Source: Noviherbaspirillum pedocola
GTDB taxonomy: Bacteria > Pseudomonadota > Gammaproteobacteria > Burkholderiales > Burkholderiaceae_D
Assembly (NCBI RefSeq): GCF_016632335.1
Contig: NZ_JAEPBG010000009.1
Span: forward strand, 1 to 64,000
Direction of reading: 5' to 3'
DNA length: 64,000 nucleotides
The notes beneath the pieces were generated by a model. The model had not been told where the DNA came from. It saw only the letters and a list, made by a program, of their open reading frames with translations, and did not search any database. A program made the position numbers and the translations under genes. Shown piece after piece: positions 51,376-60,713 of this stretch. Position 1 is the first letter of the stretch. Each line of letters opens with the position of its first letter.

Positions 51376-52314
51376 TCAATCGAGAATCAGCTCGCCCGAA
51401 CGTCCCGGCAACTCGCCCCAGCGCATCGGCCGCAGCGGCAATTCAGCGTCAGCGATCTGCGCATGGTAATCCGCCATCGACGCCAGGCGATAGCCTTGCG
51501 CCTTCCAGCCCTGCAGCAACTGCTGGAAGATGGGGGCAAGTTTCTGTCCTTCAAGTTCCGCATGCAGCGTATAGATATGGTCACGCGGTTTTTCGGTCAA
51601 GCGCAGCAGGAAGGAGGCAATGTTGCTCGTGGTGATGGTTTCGCCGTTGATCGTGCGTCCGAGCAATTCATCCAGCGTGGGCAAGGTAGTCGGCATCTGT
51701 ATGCACGACAGCGCTTGCCCATCGACGGACAAGCGATGCGGACCGATGCCCGGTTCTGCCAGGCTGCCATCTTCATTGAGCGCGGCACGGCCATCCGATG
51801 CATAGGCGAAGCCGAAGGCATCGAGCTGACGAAACGCATGCGCATTCATCTGCCAGCCGGCCGCGCCATGGGTGCGTGGCGCCACATCGAAGACTTCGGC
51901 GAAACGCTGGTAGGACTGCTGCATCATACGCGCGGTCCAGGCGCTGTCGCGTTTGCGGACATGGTCCTGCCAGGCCACATGGTCCCAGGTGTGGATGCCG
52001 CATTCGAAGCCGGCGTCGCGCACCGCACGCAATTCATTTGCCGCGGCGCGGCCGATGTCGGGGCCGGGCAGCAGCACGCCGTACATCAGCGTCTTGATGC
52101 CGTAGTGCTCGACGACGGACGTGCGCGATACCTTGCTGAAGAAGCCCGGGCGCAGCGCGCGCCGCATCGCGCGGCCGGTGTGATCCGGCCCCAGCGAGAA
52201 CAGGAAACTGGCGCCGGCACCATGTTCCGCCAGCATGCGCGCCAGGGCCGGCACGCCTTCGCGGGTGCCGCGGTAGGTATCGACATCAATTTTCAGTACC
52301 AGCGTCGGCATCAT
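51376..52314 (-). CDS. arnD: ArnD-type polysaccharide deacetylase (deformylase)
   Basis: 312 residues from the ATG at 52314, overlapping the arnA stop (ATGA). LVLKIDVDTYRGTREGVPAL has the catalytic/metal Asp pair, FECGIHTWDHVAWQDHV the metal histidines, and PRTHGAAGWQMN the next motif. In the aminoarabinose pathway it removes the formyl group from undecaprenyl-phospho-4-formamido-arabinose at the inner membrane. Confidence 0.88.
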   Translation of the reverse strand: MMPTLVLKIDVDTYRGTREGVPALARMLAEHGAGASFLFSLGPDHTGRAMRRALRPGFFSKVSRTSVVEHYGIKTLMYGVLLPGPDIGRAAANELRAVRDAGFECGIHTWDHVAWQDHVRKRDSAWTARMMQQSYQRFAEVFDVAPRTHGAAGWQMNAHAFRQLDAFGFAYASDGRAALNEDGSLAEPGIGPHRLSVDGQALSCIQMPTTLPTLDELLGRTINGETITTSNIASFLLRLTEKPRDHIYTLHAELEGQKLAPIFQQLLQGWKAQGYRLASMADYHAQIADAELPLRPMRWGELPGRSGELILD

Positions 52315-53213
52315 GCCGCCGCCAGCAATTGCGCGAGCTGCGCCGCATCCAGCGCCTGGCCGTTCTCGAGCAGCTCGCTGATTCGCAGCGCGCCGCCATC
52401 GCCGCAAACGCCGTAAAGCTGACCATCGATCAGCGACAGGCCCGGCGCCGCATCAAAACGGCCCCTGGCCAGACGCGCTCGGCCGATGACCACGGTGCGG
52501 CCATTGACGACGGTCCATGCGCCCGGATACGGCGGCGCAACCGCGCGATGCAGGTTGTACACCGCCTGCGCCGGCTGGCTCCAGTCTATGCGGCCATCCT
52601 CGGGCTTGCGTCCGCCGAAATAGCTGCCTTTGGCCAGCTCGTTCGGCATGCGCGGCGCGGTGCCATCGATCAGGCCGGGCAGGGCGCTCCACAGCGTCTG
52701 CTCGGCGGCCACGGTCAGCTTGCCGAAGACTTCAAATGCGGTGTCGTCGGGCAGGATGGGCACCATGGTCTGGCCGATGATGGCGCCGGCATCGGGCTTG
52801 GCCGTCATCTCATGCAGCGTCGCGCCGGTCTCGGTCTCGCCATGCAGCACGGCCCAGTTCACCGGCACGCGGCCGCGGTATTTCGGCAGCAGCGAGCCAT
52901 GCAGGTTATAGGCGCCGCGCGGCGCCATCTCCAGCAGGGTCACAGGCAGCATATGACGGTAGTAGAAGCTGAAAATGAAGTCCGGCCGGGCTGCTGCCAC
53001 CTGCGCCATCACCTCGGGCGCCGAGGGATCGGCCGGAGTGATGAAGGGGATGCCGCTTTCCTCGCACAGCGCGGCGACCGACTCGAACCAGATCGTCTCG
53101 GCCGGATTGTCCTGGTGCGTGACCACCAGCGCGACGTCGATGCCGCGCGCGGCCAGCACCTTCAGGCAGCGCACGCCGACATTGTGATAGGCAAAGACCA
53201 CCGCGCGCTTCAT
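52311..53213 (-). CDS. arnA: ArnA formyltransferase (stand-alone domain)
   Basis: 300 residues from the ATG at 53213. Formyltransferase fold: AVVFAYHNVGVRCLKVLAAR, the active-site Asn/His in YNLHGSLLPKYRGRVPVNWA, and LHEMTAKPDAGAIIGQ with Asp. The second domain of E. coli ArnA (UDP-glucuronate decarboxylase, NAD-binding) is absent: the protein stops after the formyltransferase C-terminal barrel. It N-formylates UDP-4-amino-arabinose. Overlaps arnC and arnD by four bases each. Confidence 0.88.
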   Translation of the reverse strand: MKRAVVFAYHNVGVRCLKVLAARGIDVALVVTHQDNPAETIWFESVAALCEESGIPFITPADPSAPEVMAQVAAARPDFIFSFYYRHMLPVTLLEMAPRGAYNLHGSLLPKYRGRVPVNWAVLHGETETGATLHEMTAKPDAGAIIGQTMVPILPDDTAFEVFGKLTVAAEQTLWSALPGLIDGTAPRMPNELAKGSYFGGRKPEDGRIDWSQPAQAVYNLHRAVAPPYPGAWTVVNGRTVVIGRARLARGRFDAAPGLSLIDGQLYGVCGDGGALRISELLENGQALDAAQLAQLLAAA

Positions 53214-54211
53214 GACTGACCTCCGGCGGCTTCCTGCACGCTGTGCAGCGGCGTATCGCTCCTGCGCCGGTACAGCGGCGTCTCGCCCTCGAGCACCGCC
53301 TGCACCACATAGCGCGGTCGGCCGCGCACCTGCTGATAGATGCGGCCTACGTATTCGCCAACCAGGCCGATACCGAACAGGATCACGCCCATCAGGAAGA
53401 AGGCAATCGCAAACAGCGTGAACACGCCCTGGACTTCGGCGCCAAGAAGGAAGCGCCGCACCAGCAGCAGGAAGAACAGTGCCGCTGACACAAAGGACAA
53501 ACCGATGCCCAGCATCGAGAAGAATTGCAGCGGCACCAGCGAAAAGCCGGTGACGAGGTCGAAGTTCAGCCGGATCAGGCTGTACAGCGAATACTTCGAT
53601 TCGCCGGCCGAGCGCTCTTCGTGCTCGACGATGACTTCGGTCGGGCGGCGCGCGAAGGTGTAGGCCAGCGCCGGCACGAAGGTATTGATTTCCTTGCACT
53701 GGTTGATCAGGTCGATCACGTTGCGGCCGTAAGCCCGGAGCATGTTGCCCTGGTCGGTCATCTTGATACGGGTAATGCGTTCACGAACGCGATTCATCAG
53801 GCGCGACGCATAGGTGCGCCATGCCGAATCCTGGCGCTTTCTGCGGATCGAGCCGACATAGTCGTAACCCTCGCGCATCTTCTCGACCAGCTTGCCGATT
53901 TCCTCCGGCGGATTCTGCAGGTCGGCGTCCAGGGTAATGACGATGCTGCCGCGCGTGGCTTCGAAGCCGGCCATGATCGCCATGTGCTGGCCGTAATTGC
54001 CGTTGAACAGCACGACACGGGTCACGTCCGGGCGCAGCCGGTACTGATCGGCCAGGATTGCCGCCGACGCATCGCGGCTGCCATCGTTGACGAACACGAT
54101 TTCATACGACGCGCCAAGCGCATCCAGCGCCGGATACAGGCGCGCAAACAGCTTGGCCAGGCCCGCCTCTTCGTTATAGACGGGAATGACGACGGAAATT
54201 TCAGGATTCAT
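53210..54211 (-). CDS. arnC: ArnC-type undecaprenyl-phosphate glycosyltransferase (GT2)
   Basis: 333 residues. GT2 motifs: SVVIPVYNEEAGLAKLF, IVFVNDGSRDASAAIL, and TLDADLQNPPEEIGKLVEKM (DxD-type). Two C-terminal membrane helices (PLQFFSMLGIGLSFVSAALF; LFAIAFFLMGVILFGIGLVG). Transfers formamido-arabinose to undecaprenyl phosphate at the inner leaflet. Confidence 0.9.
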   Translation of the reverse strand: MNPEISVVIPVYNEEAGLAKLFARLYPALDALGASYEIVFVNDGSRDASAAILADQYRLRPDVTRVVLFNGNYGQHMAIMAGFEATRGSIVITLDADLQNPPEEIGKLVEKMREGYDYVGSIRRKRQDSAWRTYASRLMNRVRERITRIKMTDQGNMLRAYGRNVIDLINQCKEINTFVPALAYTFARRPTEVIVEHEERSAGESKYSLYSLIRLNFDLVTGFSLVPLQFFSMLGIGLSFVSAALFFLLLVRRFLLGAEVQGVFTLFAIAFFLMGVILFGIGLVGEYVGRIYQQVRGRPRYVVQAVLEGETPLYRRRSDTPLHSVQEAAGGQS

Positions 54212-54240
54212 CGATCAAGCGGAATTGAGGAAGGCAGGAA

Positions 54241-55362
54241 TCAGGAAAGCACGGATTCTACCGCGCCGACTACGCGCTCCACGTCCTCATCGGTCATGGT
54301 AGCGAACATCGGCAGCGACACGATGCGCTGGCCGACGCGCTCGGCGATCGGGAACATGCCTTCATGGAAGCCGCGCTCGCGGTACAGCTTCAGGAGGTGG
54401 ATGCACGGATAGTGGTAGCCGATGCCGATCTTGCGCTCCATCATTTGCGTCATGAAGTCGGCGCGGGTGATGGTCTCGGGCAGCACCAGTTGGAACATGT
54501 GCCAGTTGCTGTCCTCGAAATTCGCCGGCGGCAGCTGTGCGCCAAAGCGCGCCTCGAAATCGGAGCCGAAGGTGTCGAAATACAGCCGCGCCAGTTCCTT
54601 GCGGCGCGCCGTGACGCGGTCGATATGCGCGAACTGGCCCAGGCCGATGGCGGCGGCGACATCGGTCATGTTGAACTTGCCGCCCAGGACATCGACTTCC
54701 AGGCCGTCCATGCCGCTGCGGGTCACGCCCTGCAGCCGGTATTTCTCCGCCAGCTTCGCTTCGTCGGCATTGTTGAGCACCAGGCAGCCACCTTCGGAGC
54801 TGGTGATGTTCTTGTTGGCCTGGAAGCTGAAGGACACCAGGTCGCCGAAGCTGCCGATGCGCTGCCCGCCCCAGGTCGAGCCGAGCGCCTGCGCCGCGTC
54901 TTCGATCACGCGCAGATTGTGGCGGCGGGCGATGTCGTAGAGCCGGTCCATGTCCACCGGCAGGCCGGCGAGATACACCGGGATGATCGCGCGGGTACGG
55001 GGCGTGATCGCCGCTTCGAGTTTGTCGAGATCAATGTTGCGGGTGACGGGGTCGATGTCGGCGAACACCGGCGTGGCGCCGACTTCCAGGATCACGTTGG
55101 CCGTGGCGACCCAGGAAATCGGCGTGGTGATGACTTCATCGCCGGGACCAACGCCAGCGATGCGCAGGCCGATCTCCAGCGTGCAGGTGCCGGAATTGAA
55201 GGTGCGCACGATGCGCCCGCCCAGGTATTCGGAAAGCTGCGCCTCGAAAGCCGCTACCTTGGGGCCCGTGGTGATCCAGCCCGAGCGCAGCACCTCGCCG
55301 ACGGCGCGGATGGTGTCTTCGTCGATCACGGGCTTGGCAAAGGGCAGGAAAGCTGTAGTCAT
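54241..55362 (-). CDS. arnB: ArnB-type PLP aminotransferase
   Basis: 373 residues, DegT/DnrJ/EryC1 family. N-terminal LPFAKPVIDEDTIRAVGEVL and SGWITTGPKVAAFE, VIEDAAQALGSTWGG, PLP-lysine region FSFQANKNITSSEGGCLV and a C-terminal GIGYHYPCIHLLKLYRE. It makes UDP-4-amino-4-deoxy-arabinose from the 4-keto sugar. ArnC begins about 30 bases later. Confidence 0.92.
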   Translation of the reverse strand: MTTAFLPFAKPVIDEDTIRAVGEVLRSGWITTGPKVAAFEAQLSEYLGGRIVRTFNSGTCTLEIGLRIAGVGPGDEVITTPISWVATANVILEVGATPVFADIDPVTRNIDLDKLEAAITPRTRAIIPVYLAGLPVDMDRLYDIARRHNLRVIEDAAQALGSTWGGQRIGSFGDLVSFSFQANKNITSSEGGCLVLNNADEAKLAEKYRLQGVTRSGMDGLEVDVLGGKFNMTDVAAAIGLGQFAHIDRVTARRKELARLYFDTFGSDFEARFGAQLPPANFEDSNWHMFQLVLPETITRADFMTQMMERKIGIGYHYPCIHLLKLYRERGFHEGMFPIAERVGQRIVSLPMFATMTDEDVERVVGAVESVLS

Positions 55363-55408
55363 GGCTGGTCGAATTCTTTGGGGTGGGTAGGGAAGGCGCT
55401 CAAGACGC

Positions 55409-55780
55409 TCAACTGCGGGTCAGCAGCGCCACGCCGACGATGATGATGCCGATGGCAAGGATGCGCTGCGCCGACACCGCTTCGCCGAGGAAGTACCAGG
55501 CGCCGATGGCATTGACGATATAGCCCAGCGACAGCAGCGGATAGGCGATGGTGACATCGACGCGCGACAGGCCGATGATCCACACCGCCACCGAAATCAC
55601 GTAGCAGGACAGGCCGCCAATGATCGGCAATTGCGTGGCCAGCTGAAAACCGATGCGCAGCCAGTTCTCTGCCGTCAGGTGTATCGCGCCGACCGCATTG
55701 GTGCCGGCCTTGAGCAGCAGCTGCGCCAGCGCGTTGAGCAGGATGCCGGTGAAGATGAAACCGAAGGTGGATAAGCTCAT
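55409..55780 (-). CDS. Small EamA/SMR-type membrane protein (ArnE/ArnF-like)
   Basis: 123 residues, four helices: FGFIFTGILLNALAQLLLKA, LPIIGGLSCYVISVAVWIIG, SRVDVTIAYPLLSLGYIVNA, and ILAIGIIIVGVALLTRS. ArnE and ArnF form the flippase moving undecaprenyl-phospho-aminoarabinose. Only one subunit is encoded here, so it may act as a homodimer. Stop and start overlap with arnT (ATGA). Confidence 0.8.
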   Translation of the reverse strand: MSLSTFGFIFTGILLNALAQLLLKAGTNAVGAIHLTAENWLRIGFQLATQLPIIGGLSCYVISVAVWIIGLSRVDVTIAYPLLSLGYIVNAIGAWYFLGEAVSAQRILAIGIIIVGVALLTRS

Positions 55781-57453
55781 GAGCCAGCCTTTCCGGAAGC
55801 CGGCAGGTCGGCCACGATCACACGGCGCGGATCTTGCGCGACGACACGCATCGGCAGGCCGGCGCGACGGAATTCGTCATAGGCGTCCAGGCTCAGGATG
55901 GCGACGGCTTTCTTGCCCGCGTCATGCATCGCGGTCCACTTCTGCGCGAACTCGGCGCGCGTCGGTATCCACAGCTCGGGCTGCTGCTGCAGGCCGAATG
56001 CCAGCTCGTCAGCATGCTGCACCATCGTCATGGTGCGCTGCAGGTAGAAGGGCAGCACCTGCTCGTAGCGGCCAACGATGTACAGCGGCGTGTCGGGCGT
56101 AAGTTCGGCCCGGATCGCGTCCAGGTGTTCGAGACCAGCGGCATGCCGGCCCAGCGGCTGATGGCCCACCAGCAGAAACATGCTGCAGACAAAGCTGCCG
56201 ATGGCCAGCGCCAGCATGCCGGACTGCCAGTTGCGGCGCGCAAGCCAGATCGCCGCGAGGCTGCCGATCAGCATGGCCGCGCAGGCCGCGCCGACCGCAT
56301 GGCTATAGGACAGGTACAGCGGCGCTTCGTAGTCATTGTGCGCAAGCGCGGCCACCTTCGGCCACAGCACCACGCCGGCGGCGCCAAAGGCAGCCATCAG
56401 CCAGGCGCAGGCGGCGACCGCGCCGCGGCCTGCGCGATGCAGGTGCAGCGCAATGAGCAGGGCCAGCGACGGGAAGATCGGCAGGATGTAGGACGGTAGC
56501 TTGGAATCCGAGATGCTGAAGAACACGAACAGGAAGATGGTCCATACCGACAGCATGATTTTCGGCTGGAAGCGCGCGCCGGCCTCGCGCCGCGCGCCCC
56601 ACAGGCTCTGCGCCATCACGGCCAGCCAGGGCAGGATGCCGACCAGCAGGATGGGAATGAAGTAATGCCAGGGCTGGAAGCGGCCGTGAACCTTGCTGGT
56701 GAAACGCTGAAAATGCTCGTGCACAAAGAAGAACCAGGCGAATTCCGGATTGCGCAAGGAAACCAGCACGAACCAGGGCGTGGTGATTGCAAAGAACAGG
56801 ATCAGGCCGGGCACGAGATGCAGCCGGCGCCAGATGCTCCAGTCGCGGGCGATGACGGTGTACAGCACCAGCACCGCGCCGGGCAGCACAATGCCGATCA
56901 AACCCTTGGACAGCACCGCAAGCGCCATGCCGGCCCAGCAGGCCAGCATCCAGTTGCGCCGTTCCTGCGGCCGGGCTTCGTCGCGCTGCGCGATCAACAG
57001 GCTGGCCAGCGACAGCGTCATCATCGCCGACAGTCCCATGTCCAACGTGTTCACATGGCCCAGGCCGATCCAGAAGAAGGAGGAGCCCAGCACCACGGCC
57101 GCGACGAAGCCGACGCTGCCGTTCCACATCCTGCGGCCGGCCTCGGCCACGAGCGCGATGCCGAAGAGACCGCACAGCCCGGTCCACAACCGCGCCTGCC
57201 ATTCACCCAGGCCGAAAAGTTCGTAAGCGAGCGCGGTGGCCCAGATCTGCAGCGGCGGTTTTTCGAAATACTTGATGCCGTTCAAGCGGGTGGTGATCCA
57301 GTCGCCGGTGGCGACCATTTCGCGCGCCATCTCGGCGTAGCGGCCTTCATCTGTGGGCACCAGGGTGCGCGCGCCGAGCGACCACATCCAGGCGGCGAGA
57401 AAGGCGATGAGCAGTATCCAGACCAGGGTTTTCTGACGGTGCAATTCCTTCAT
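55777..57453 (-). CDS. arnT: ArnT-type lipid A aminoarabinose transferase (GT83)
   Basis: 558 residues. A long N-terminal membrane domain of about 12 helices with the catalytic loop WSLGARTLVPTDEGRYAEMA (periplasmic Asp/Glu) and GIKYFEKPPLQIWATALAYE. The C-terminal periplasmic domain has PLYIVGRYEQVLPFYLQRTM. It transfers the sugar from the lipid carrier to lipid A, lowering binding of cationic peptides. Confidence 0.88.
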   Translation of the reverse strand: MKELHRQKTLVWILLIAFLAAWMWSLGARTLVPTDEGRYAEMAREMVATGDWITTRLNGIKYFEKPPLQIWATALAYELFGLGEWQARLWTGLCGLFGIALVAEAGRRMWNGSVGFVAAVVLGSSFFWIGLGHVNTLDMGLSAMMTLSLASLLIAQRDEARPQERRNWMLACWAGMALAVLSKGLIGIVLPGAVLVLYTVIARDWSIWRRLHLVPGLILFFAITTPWFVLVSLRNPEFAWFFFVHEHFQRFTSKVHGRFQPWHYFIPILLVGILPWLAVMAQSLWGARREAGARFQPKIMLSVWTIFLFVFFSISDSKLPSYILPIFPSLALLIALHLHRAGRGAVAACAWLMAAFGAAGVVLWPKVAALAHNDYEAPLYLSYSHAVGAACAAMLIGSLAAIWLARRNWQSGMLALAIGSFVCSMFLLVGHQPLGRHAAGLEHLDAIRAELTPDTPLYIVGRYEQVLPFYLQRTMTMVQHADELAFGLQQQPELWIPTRAEFAQKWTAMHDAGKKAVAILSLDAYDEFRRAGLPMRVVAQDPRRVIVADLPASGKAGS

Positions 57454-57833
57454 GGGCGCGCGGTGTCCAGAATCAGCGCCAGCGCGACCTTGCGGCCTTC
57501 GGCCATGAGGATGTTGTAGGTGCGGCAGGCCGCCTGGTTATCCATCGTCTCGACGCCGACGCGGCGCGCGGCCAGGCCGGCGACGAGCTTCGGGTGGATG
57601 AAGCGCTGGCGCGCGCCGGTGCCAAGGATGACTACATCCGGCTCGGCCGCTTCGATCTGCGCGAAATCTTCCTTTGTCAGCGCATCGAAGGAGGTGACCG
57701 GCCAGGCAACCGGCGCGACCTCGGGCATGACGACCAGGCTGTAGCCGTAATGGGTTGCATTGATCTCTACACCGCTGTCGTCGTAGCCGGTGACGGTTTG
57801 ATATTGCTGGGTGGAGGTGGCGTGTAGCTTCAT
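57450..57833 (-). CDS. Mth938/DUF498-type protein
   Basis: 127 residues, first gene of the arn-type operon. NATHYGYSLVVMPEVAPVAW, EPDVVILGTGARQRFIHPKL and MDNQAACRTYNILMAEGRKV match the Mth938-like fold. Function unknown. It overlaps the arnT start by four bases, so it shares the transcript. Confidence 0.8.
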   Translation of the reverse strand: MKLHATSTQQYQTVTGYDDSGVEINATHYGYSLVVMPEVAPVAWPVTSFDALTKEDFAQIEAAEPDVVILGTGARQRFIHPKLVAGLAARRVGVETMDNQAACRTYNILMAEGRKVALALILDTARP

Positions 57834-58006
57834 GACGTGGAAACGTGGCCCGTAAGGCGGCGTCGGTGGTCAAAAGGAAAACGGGCATTGTAACGGCTTT
57901 TGCCAGGCGCTCCGGCGCAATTGATTGATTAACCGGGAGGGTTTCGGCAAAATGGACGCTTTTCGGCGGCGCAGCATTCCACGCCCAGCGCCGCGACTTC
58001 AAGGGA

Positions 58007-59242
58007 ATGCACCCCGTGCGACCGATACAGAAATCCAACAAGCTCGCTGACGTCTGTTACGACATCCGTGGACCCGTGCTCGAGAAGGCGCGGCAGATGG
58101 AAGAGGATGGTCACAAGATCATCAAGCTCAACATCGGCAACCTCGCCGCCTTCGGCTTCGATGCGCCGGATGAGATTGTGCAGGACATGATCCGCAACAT
58201 GTCCAACGCCTCGGGCTATACCGATTCCAAGGGTCTGTTCGCGCCGCGCAAGGCGGTGATGCATTACACCCAGCAGAAGAACATCGCCGGCGTCACCATC
58301 GACGACATCTATCTCGGCAATGGCGCTTCCGAATTGATTGTCATGAGCATGAACGCGCTGCTCAACAGCGGCGATGAGGTGCTGGTGCCGGCGCCGGATT
58401 ATCCGCTGTGGACCGCGGCGGTGAGCCTGTCCGGCGGCAAGCCGGTGCACTATGTCTGCGACGAAGGCGCCGGCTGGCTGCCCGACATCGACGACATCAA
58501 GAAGAAGATCAATTCCAATACCCGCGCCATTGTCGTCATCAATCCGAACAATCCGACCGGCGCGCTGTATCCGGTGGAGCTGCTGAAGGAAATCGTCGAA
58601 GTCGCGCGTCAGCACCAGCTGATCGTGTTCGCTGACGAGATCTACGACAAGGTGCTGTACGACGGCGCCACGCATACCTCGCTGGCCTCGCTGGCCGACG
58701 ACGTGCTGTTCATCACGATGAACGGCCTGTCGAAGAACTATCGTTCCTGCGGCTACCGCGCCGGCTGGATGGTGGTCTCCGGTGAAAAGCGCCATGCCAA
58801 GGATTACATCGAAGGCCTGAACATGCTGGCGTCGATGCGGCTGTGCGCCAACGTTCCCGGGCAGTTCGCGATCCAGACCGCGCTTGGCGGCTATCAGAGC
58901 ATCGATGAGCTGGTTGGCCCGAACGGCCGGCTCACGCGCCAGCGCGACCTCGCGCACCGGATGCTGACCGAGATTCCGGGCGTGACCTGCGTCAAGCCGA
59001 AGGCCGCGCTGTACATGTTCCCGAAGCTCGATGCGCGCATGTACCCGATCGCCGACGATCAGCAGTTCGCGTATGAATTGCTGGCCGAGGAACGGGTGCT
59101 GATCGTGCAGGGCACCGGTTTCAACTGCACCGACACCGGCCATTTCCGCGTCGTGTTCCTGCCCAACACCGACGACCTGACCGAATCCATCGGCCGCATC
59201 GCCCGTTTCCTCGACGGCTATCGCCGCCGGCACGGCGTCTGA
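58007..59242 (+). CDS. alaC: Alanine transaminase (AlaA/AlaC-type class I aminotransferase)
   Basis: 411 residues, ATG at 58007 after AAGGGA. LNIGNLAAFGFDAPDEIVQD, ASGYTDSKGLFAPRKAVMHY, NPNNPTGALYPVELLK, and PLP lysine in MNGLSKNYRSCGYRAGWMVV. AlaA and AlaC cannot be separated with certainty from sequence reading. First of the alaC-hom-thrC cluster linking alanine and threonine metabolism. Confidence 0.85.
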   Translation: MHPVRPIQKSNKLADVCYDIRGPVLEKARQMEEDGHKIIKLNIGNLAAFGFDAPDEIVQDMIRNMSNASGYTDSKGLFAPRKAVMHYTQQKNIAGVTIDDIYLGNGASELIVMSMNALLNSGDEVLVPAPDYPLWTAAVSLSGGKPVHYVCDEGAGWLPDIDDIKKKINSNTRAIVVINPNNPTGALYPVELLKEIVEVARQHQLIVFADEIYDKVLYDGATHTSLASLADDVLFITMNGLSKNYRSCGYRAGWMVVSGEKRHAKDYIEGLNMLASMRLCANVPGQFAIQTALGGYQSIDELVGPNGRLTRQRDLAHRMLTEIPGVTCVKPKAALYMFPKLDARMYPIADDQQFAYELLAEERVLIVQGTGFNCTDTGHFRVVFLPNTDDLTESIGRIARFLDGYRRRHGV

Positions 59243-59309
59243 GCCAAGCTCCCGCCGCGCGCGGGAGCCGAGCATCATCATCCCTGGCATCACCATCACG
59301 AGAAACCGC

Positions 59310-60620
59310 ATGAAACCCATCAAAGTAGGCTTGTTAGGCATAGGCACCGTCGGCGGCGGCACCTTCGACGTATTGAAGCGCAATCAGGAAGAGATCCGCC
59401 GTCGCGCGGGCCGCGGCATCGAGATCGTGATGGTGGCCGACCTGAACACCGCGCGCGCGACCGAAATGACGGGCGGGCAGTGCGAAGTCGTCAGCGATGC
59501 GAACACGGTGGTGAATCATCCCGACATCGATATCGTGGTCGAGCTCATTGGCGGCTACGGCATTGCGAAGGACCTGGTGATGAAGGCCATTGCCAACGGC
59601 AAGCATGTCGTCACCGCGAACAAGGCGCTGCTGGCGATTCATGGCACCGAGATCTTCCGCGCCGCGCAGGAAAAGGGCGTGATGGTGGCCTTCGAGGCCG
59701 CGGTCGCCGGCGGCATCCCGATCATCAAGGCGCTGCGCGAAGGCCTGTCGGCCAACCGCATCCAGTGGGTCGCCGGCATCATCAACGGCACCACCAACTT
59801 CATCCTGTCCGAGATGCGCGAAAAGGGCCTGGACTTCGGCACCGTGCTCAAGGAAGCCCAGGCGCTGGGCTATGCCGAAGCCGATCCGACCTTCGACATC
59901 GAAGGCATCGACGCCGCGCACAAGGCTACGTTGATGTCGGCGATCGCTTTCGGCATCCCGGTGCAGTTCGACCGCGCCTACGTCGAAGGCATCACGAAGC
60001 TCAACGCCGTCGACATCCGCTACGCCGAGCAGCTGGGCTATCGCATCAAGCTCCTGGGTATTGCGCGCCGCACCGACGCCGGCATCGAGCTGCGCGTGCA
60101 TCCGACGCTGATCCCGGCCAAGCGCCTGATCGCCAACGTTGAAGGCGCGATGAACGCGGTGCTGGTGCAGGGCGATGCGGTGGGCGCGACGCTGTATTAC
60201 GGCAAGGGCGCCGGCGCCGAGCCGACCGCTTCGGCCGTGATCGCCGACCTGGTGGACATTGCCCGCCTGGCCACCGCCGACCCGAACCACCGCGTGCCAT
60301 ATCTGGCCTTCCAGCCGGATGCAATGGCCGATATCCCGGTGCTGCCGATGGCAGAAATTACTTCCAGCTACTACCTGCGCATCCGCGTGGCCGACCAGCT
60401 CGGCGTGCTGGCCGACATCACCCGCATCCTGGCCGACGCGTCTATCTCGATCGATGCGATGTTGCAGAAGGAGCCGGGCGAAGGCGAGAGCGACACCGAT
60501 GTGATCCTGCTCACCCATCGCTGCCAGGAAAAGCAGGTCGATGCCGCAATCGCTCGCATCGAGGCCATGACCACCGTTTCCGGCAAGATCAACCGCATCC
60601 GCATGGAAAGCCTGGCGTAA
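59310..60620 (+). CDS. hom: Homoserine dehydrogenase
   Basis: 436 residues. N-terminal NAD(P)-binding fold KVGLLGIGTVGGGTFDVL, catalytic region VTANKALLAIHG and INGTTNFILSEMREKGLDFG, and ALGYAEADPTFDIEGIDAAH. A C-terminal ACT domain (YYLRIRVADQLGVLADITRI) for threonine feedback. It converts aspartate semialdehyde to homoserine. Confidence 0.95.
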   Translation: MKPIKVGLLGIGTVGGGTFDVLKRNQEEIRRRAGRGIEIVMVADLNTARATEMTGGQCEVVSDANTVVNHPDIDIVVELIGGYGIAKDLVMKAIANGKHVVTANKALLAIHGTEIFRAAQEKGVMVAFEAAVAGGIPIIKALREGLSANRIQWVAGIINGTTNFILSEMREKGLDFGTVLKEAQALGYAEADPTFDIEGIDAAHKATLMSAIAFGIPVQFDRAYVEGITKLNAVDIRYAEQLGYRIKLLGIARRTDAGIELRVHPTLIPAKRLIANVEGAMNAVLVQGDAVGATLYYGKGAGAEPTASAVIADLVDIARLATADPNHRVPYLAFQPDAMADIPVLPMAEITSSYYLRIRVADQLGVLADITRILADASISIDAMLQKEPGEGESDTDVILLTHRCQEKQVDAAIARIEAMTTVSGKINRIRMESLA

Positions 60621-60646
60621 AGCTTCCGGCCTTCCATCCTTACAAC

Positions 60647-60668
60647 GGGCGCGGCCGATGCCGCGCCC
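60647..60668 (+). other. GC-rich hairpin in the hom-thrC gap
   Basis: GGGCGCGGC (60647-60655) pairs with GCCGCGCCC (60660-60668), followed by TTGTTC. The T-tract is weak, so it may only reduce read-through. A TATAAT lies at 60679-60684 but has no clear -35. Confidence 0.5.
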
Positions 60669-60713
60669 TTGTTCATCCTATAATTCCGCATCCCGTCGCC
60701 CAGCCCCGTCCCC

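Noticed and set aside
53214-53699. N-terminal extension of the arnA frame
   Set aside because: It lies within arnC and lacks homology to a formyltransferase. The ATG at 53213 overlaps the arnC stop in the usual coupled way.
57929-59383. 484-residue minus-strand ORF
   Set aside because: Shadow of the alanine transaminase gene.
59334-60518. 394-residue minus-strand ORF
   Set aside because: Antisense shadow of hom, His-rich as expected for that frame.
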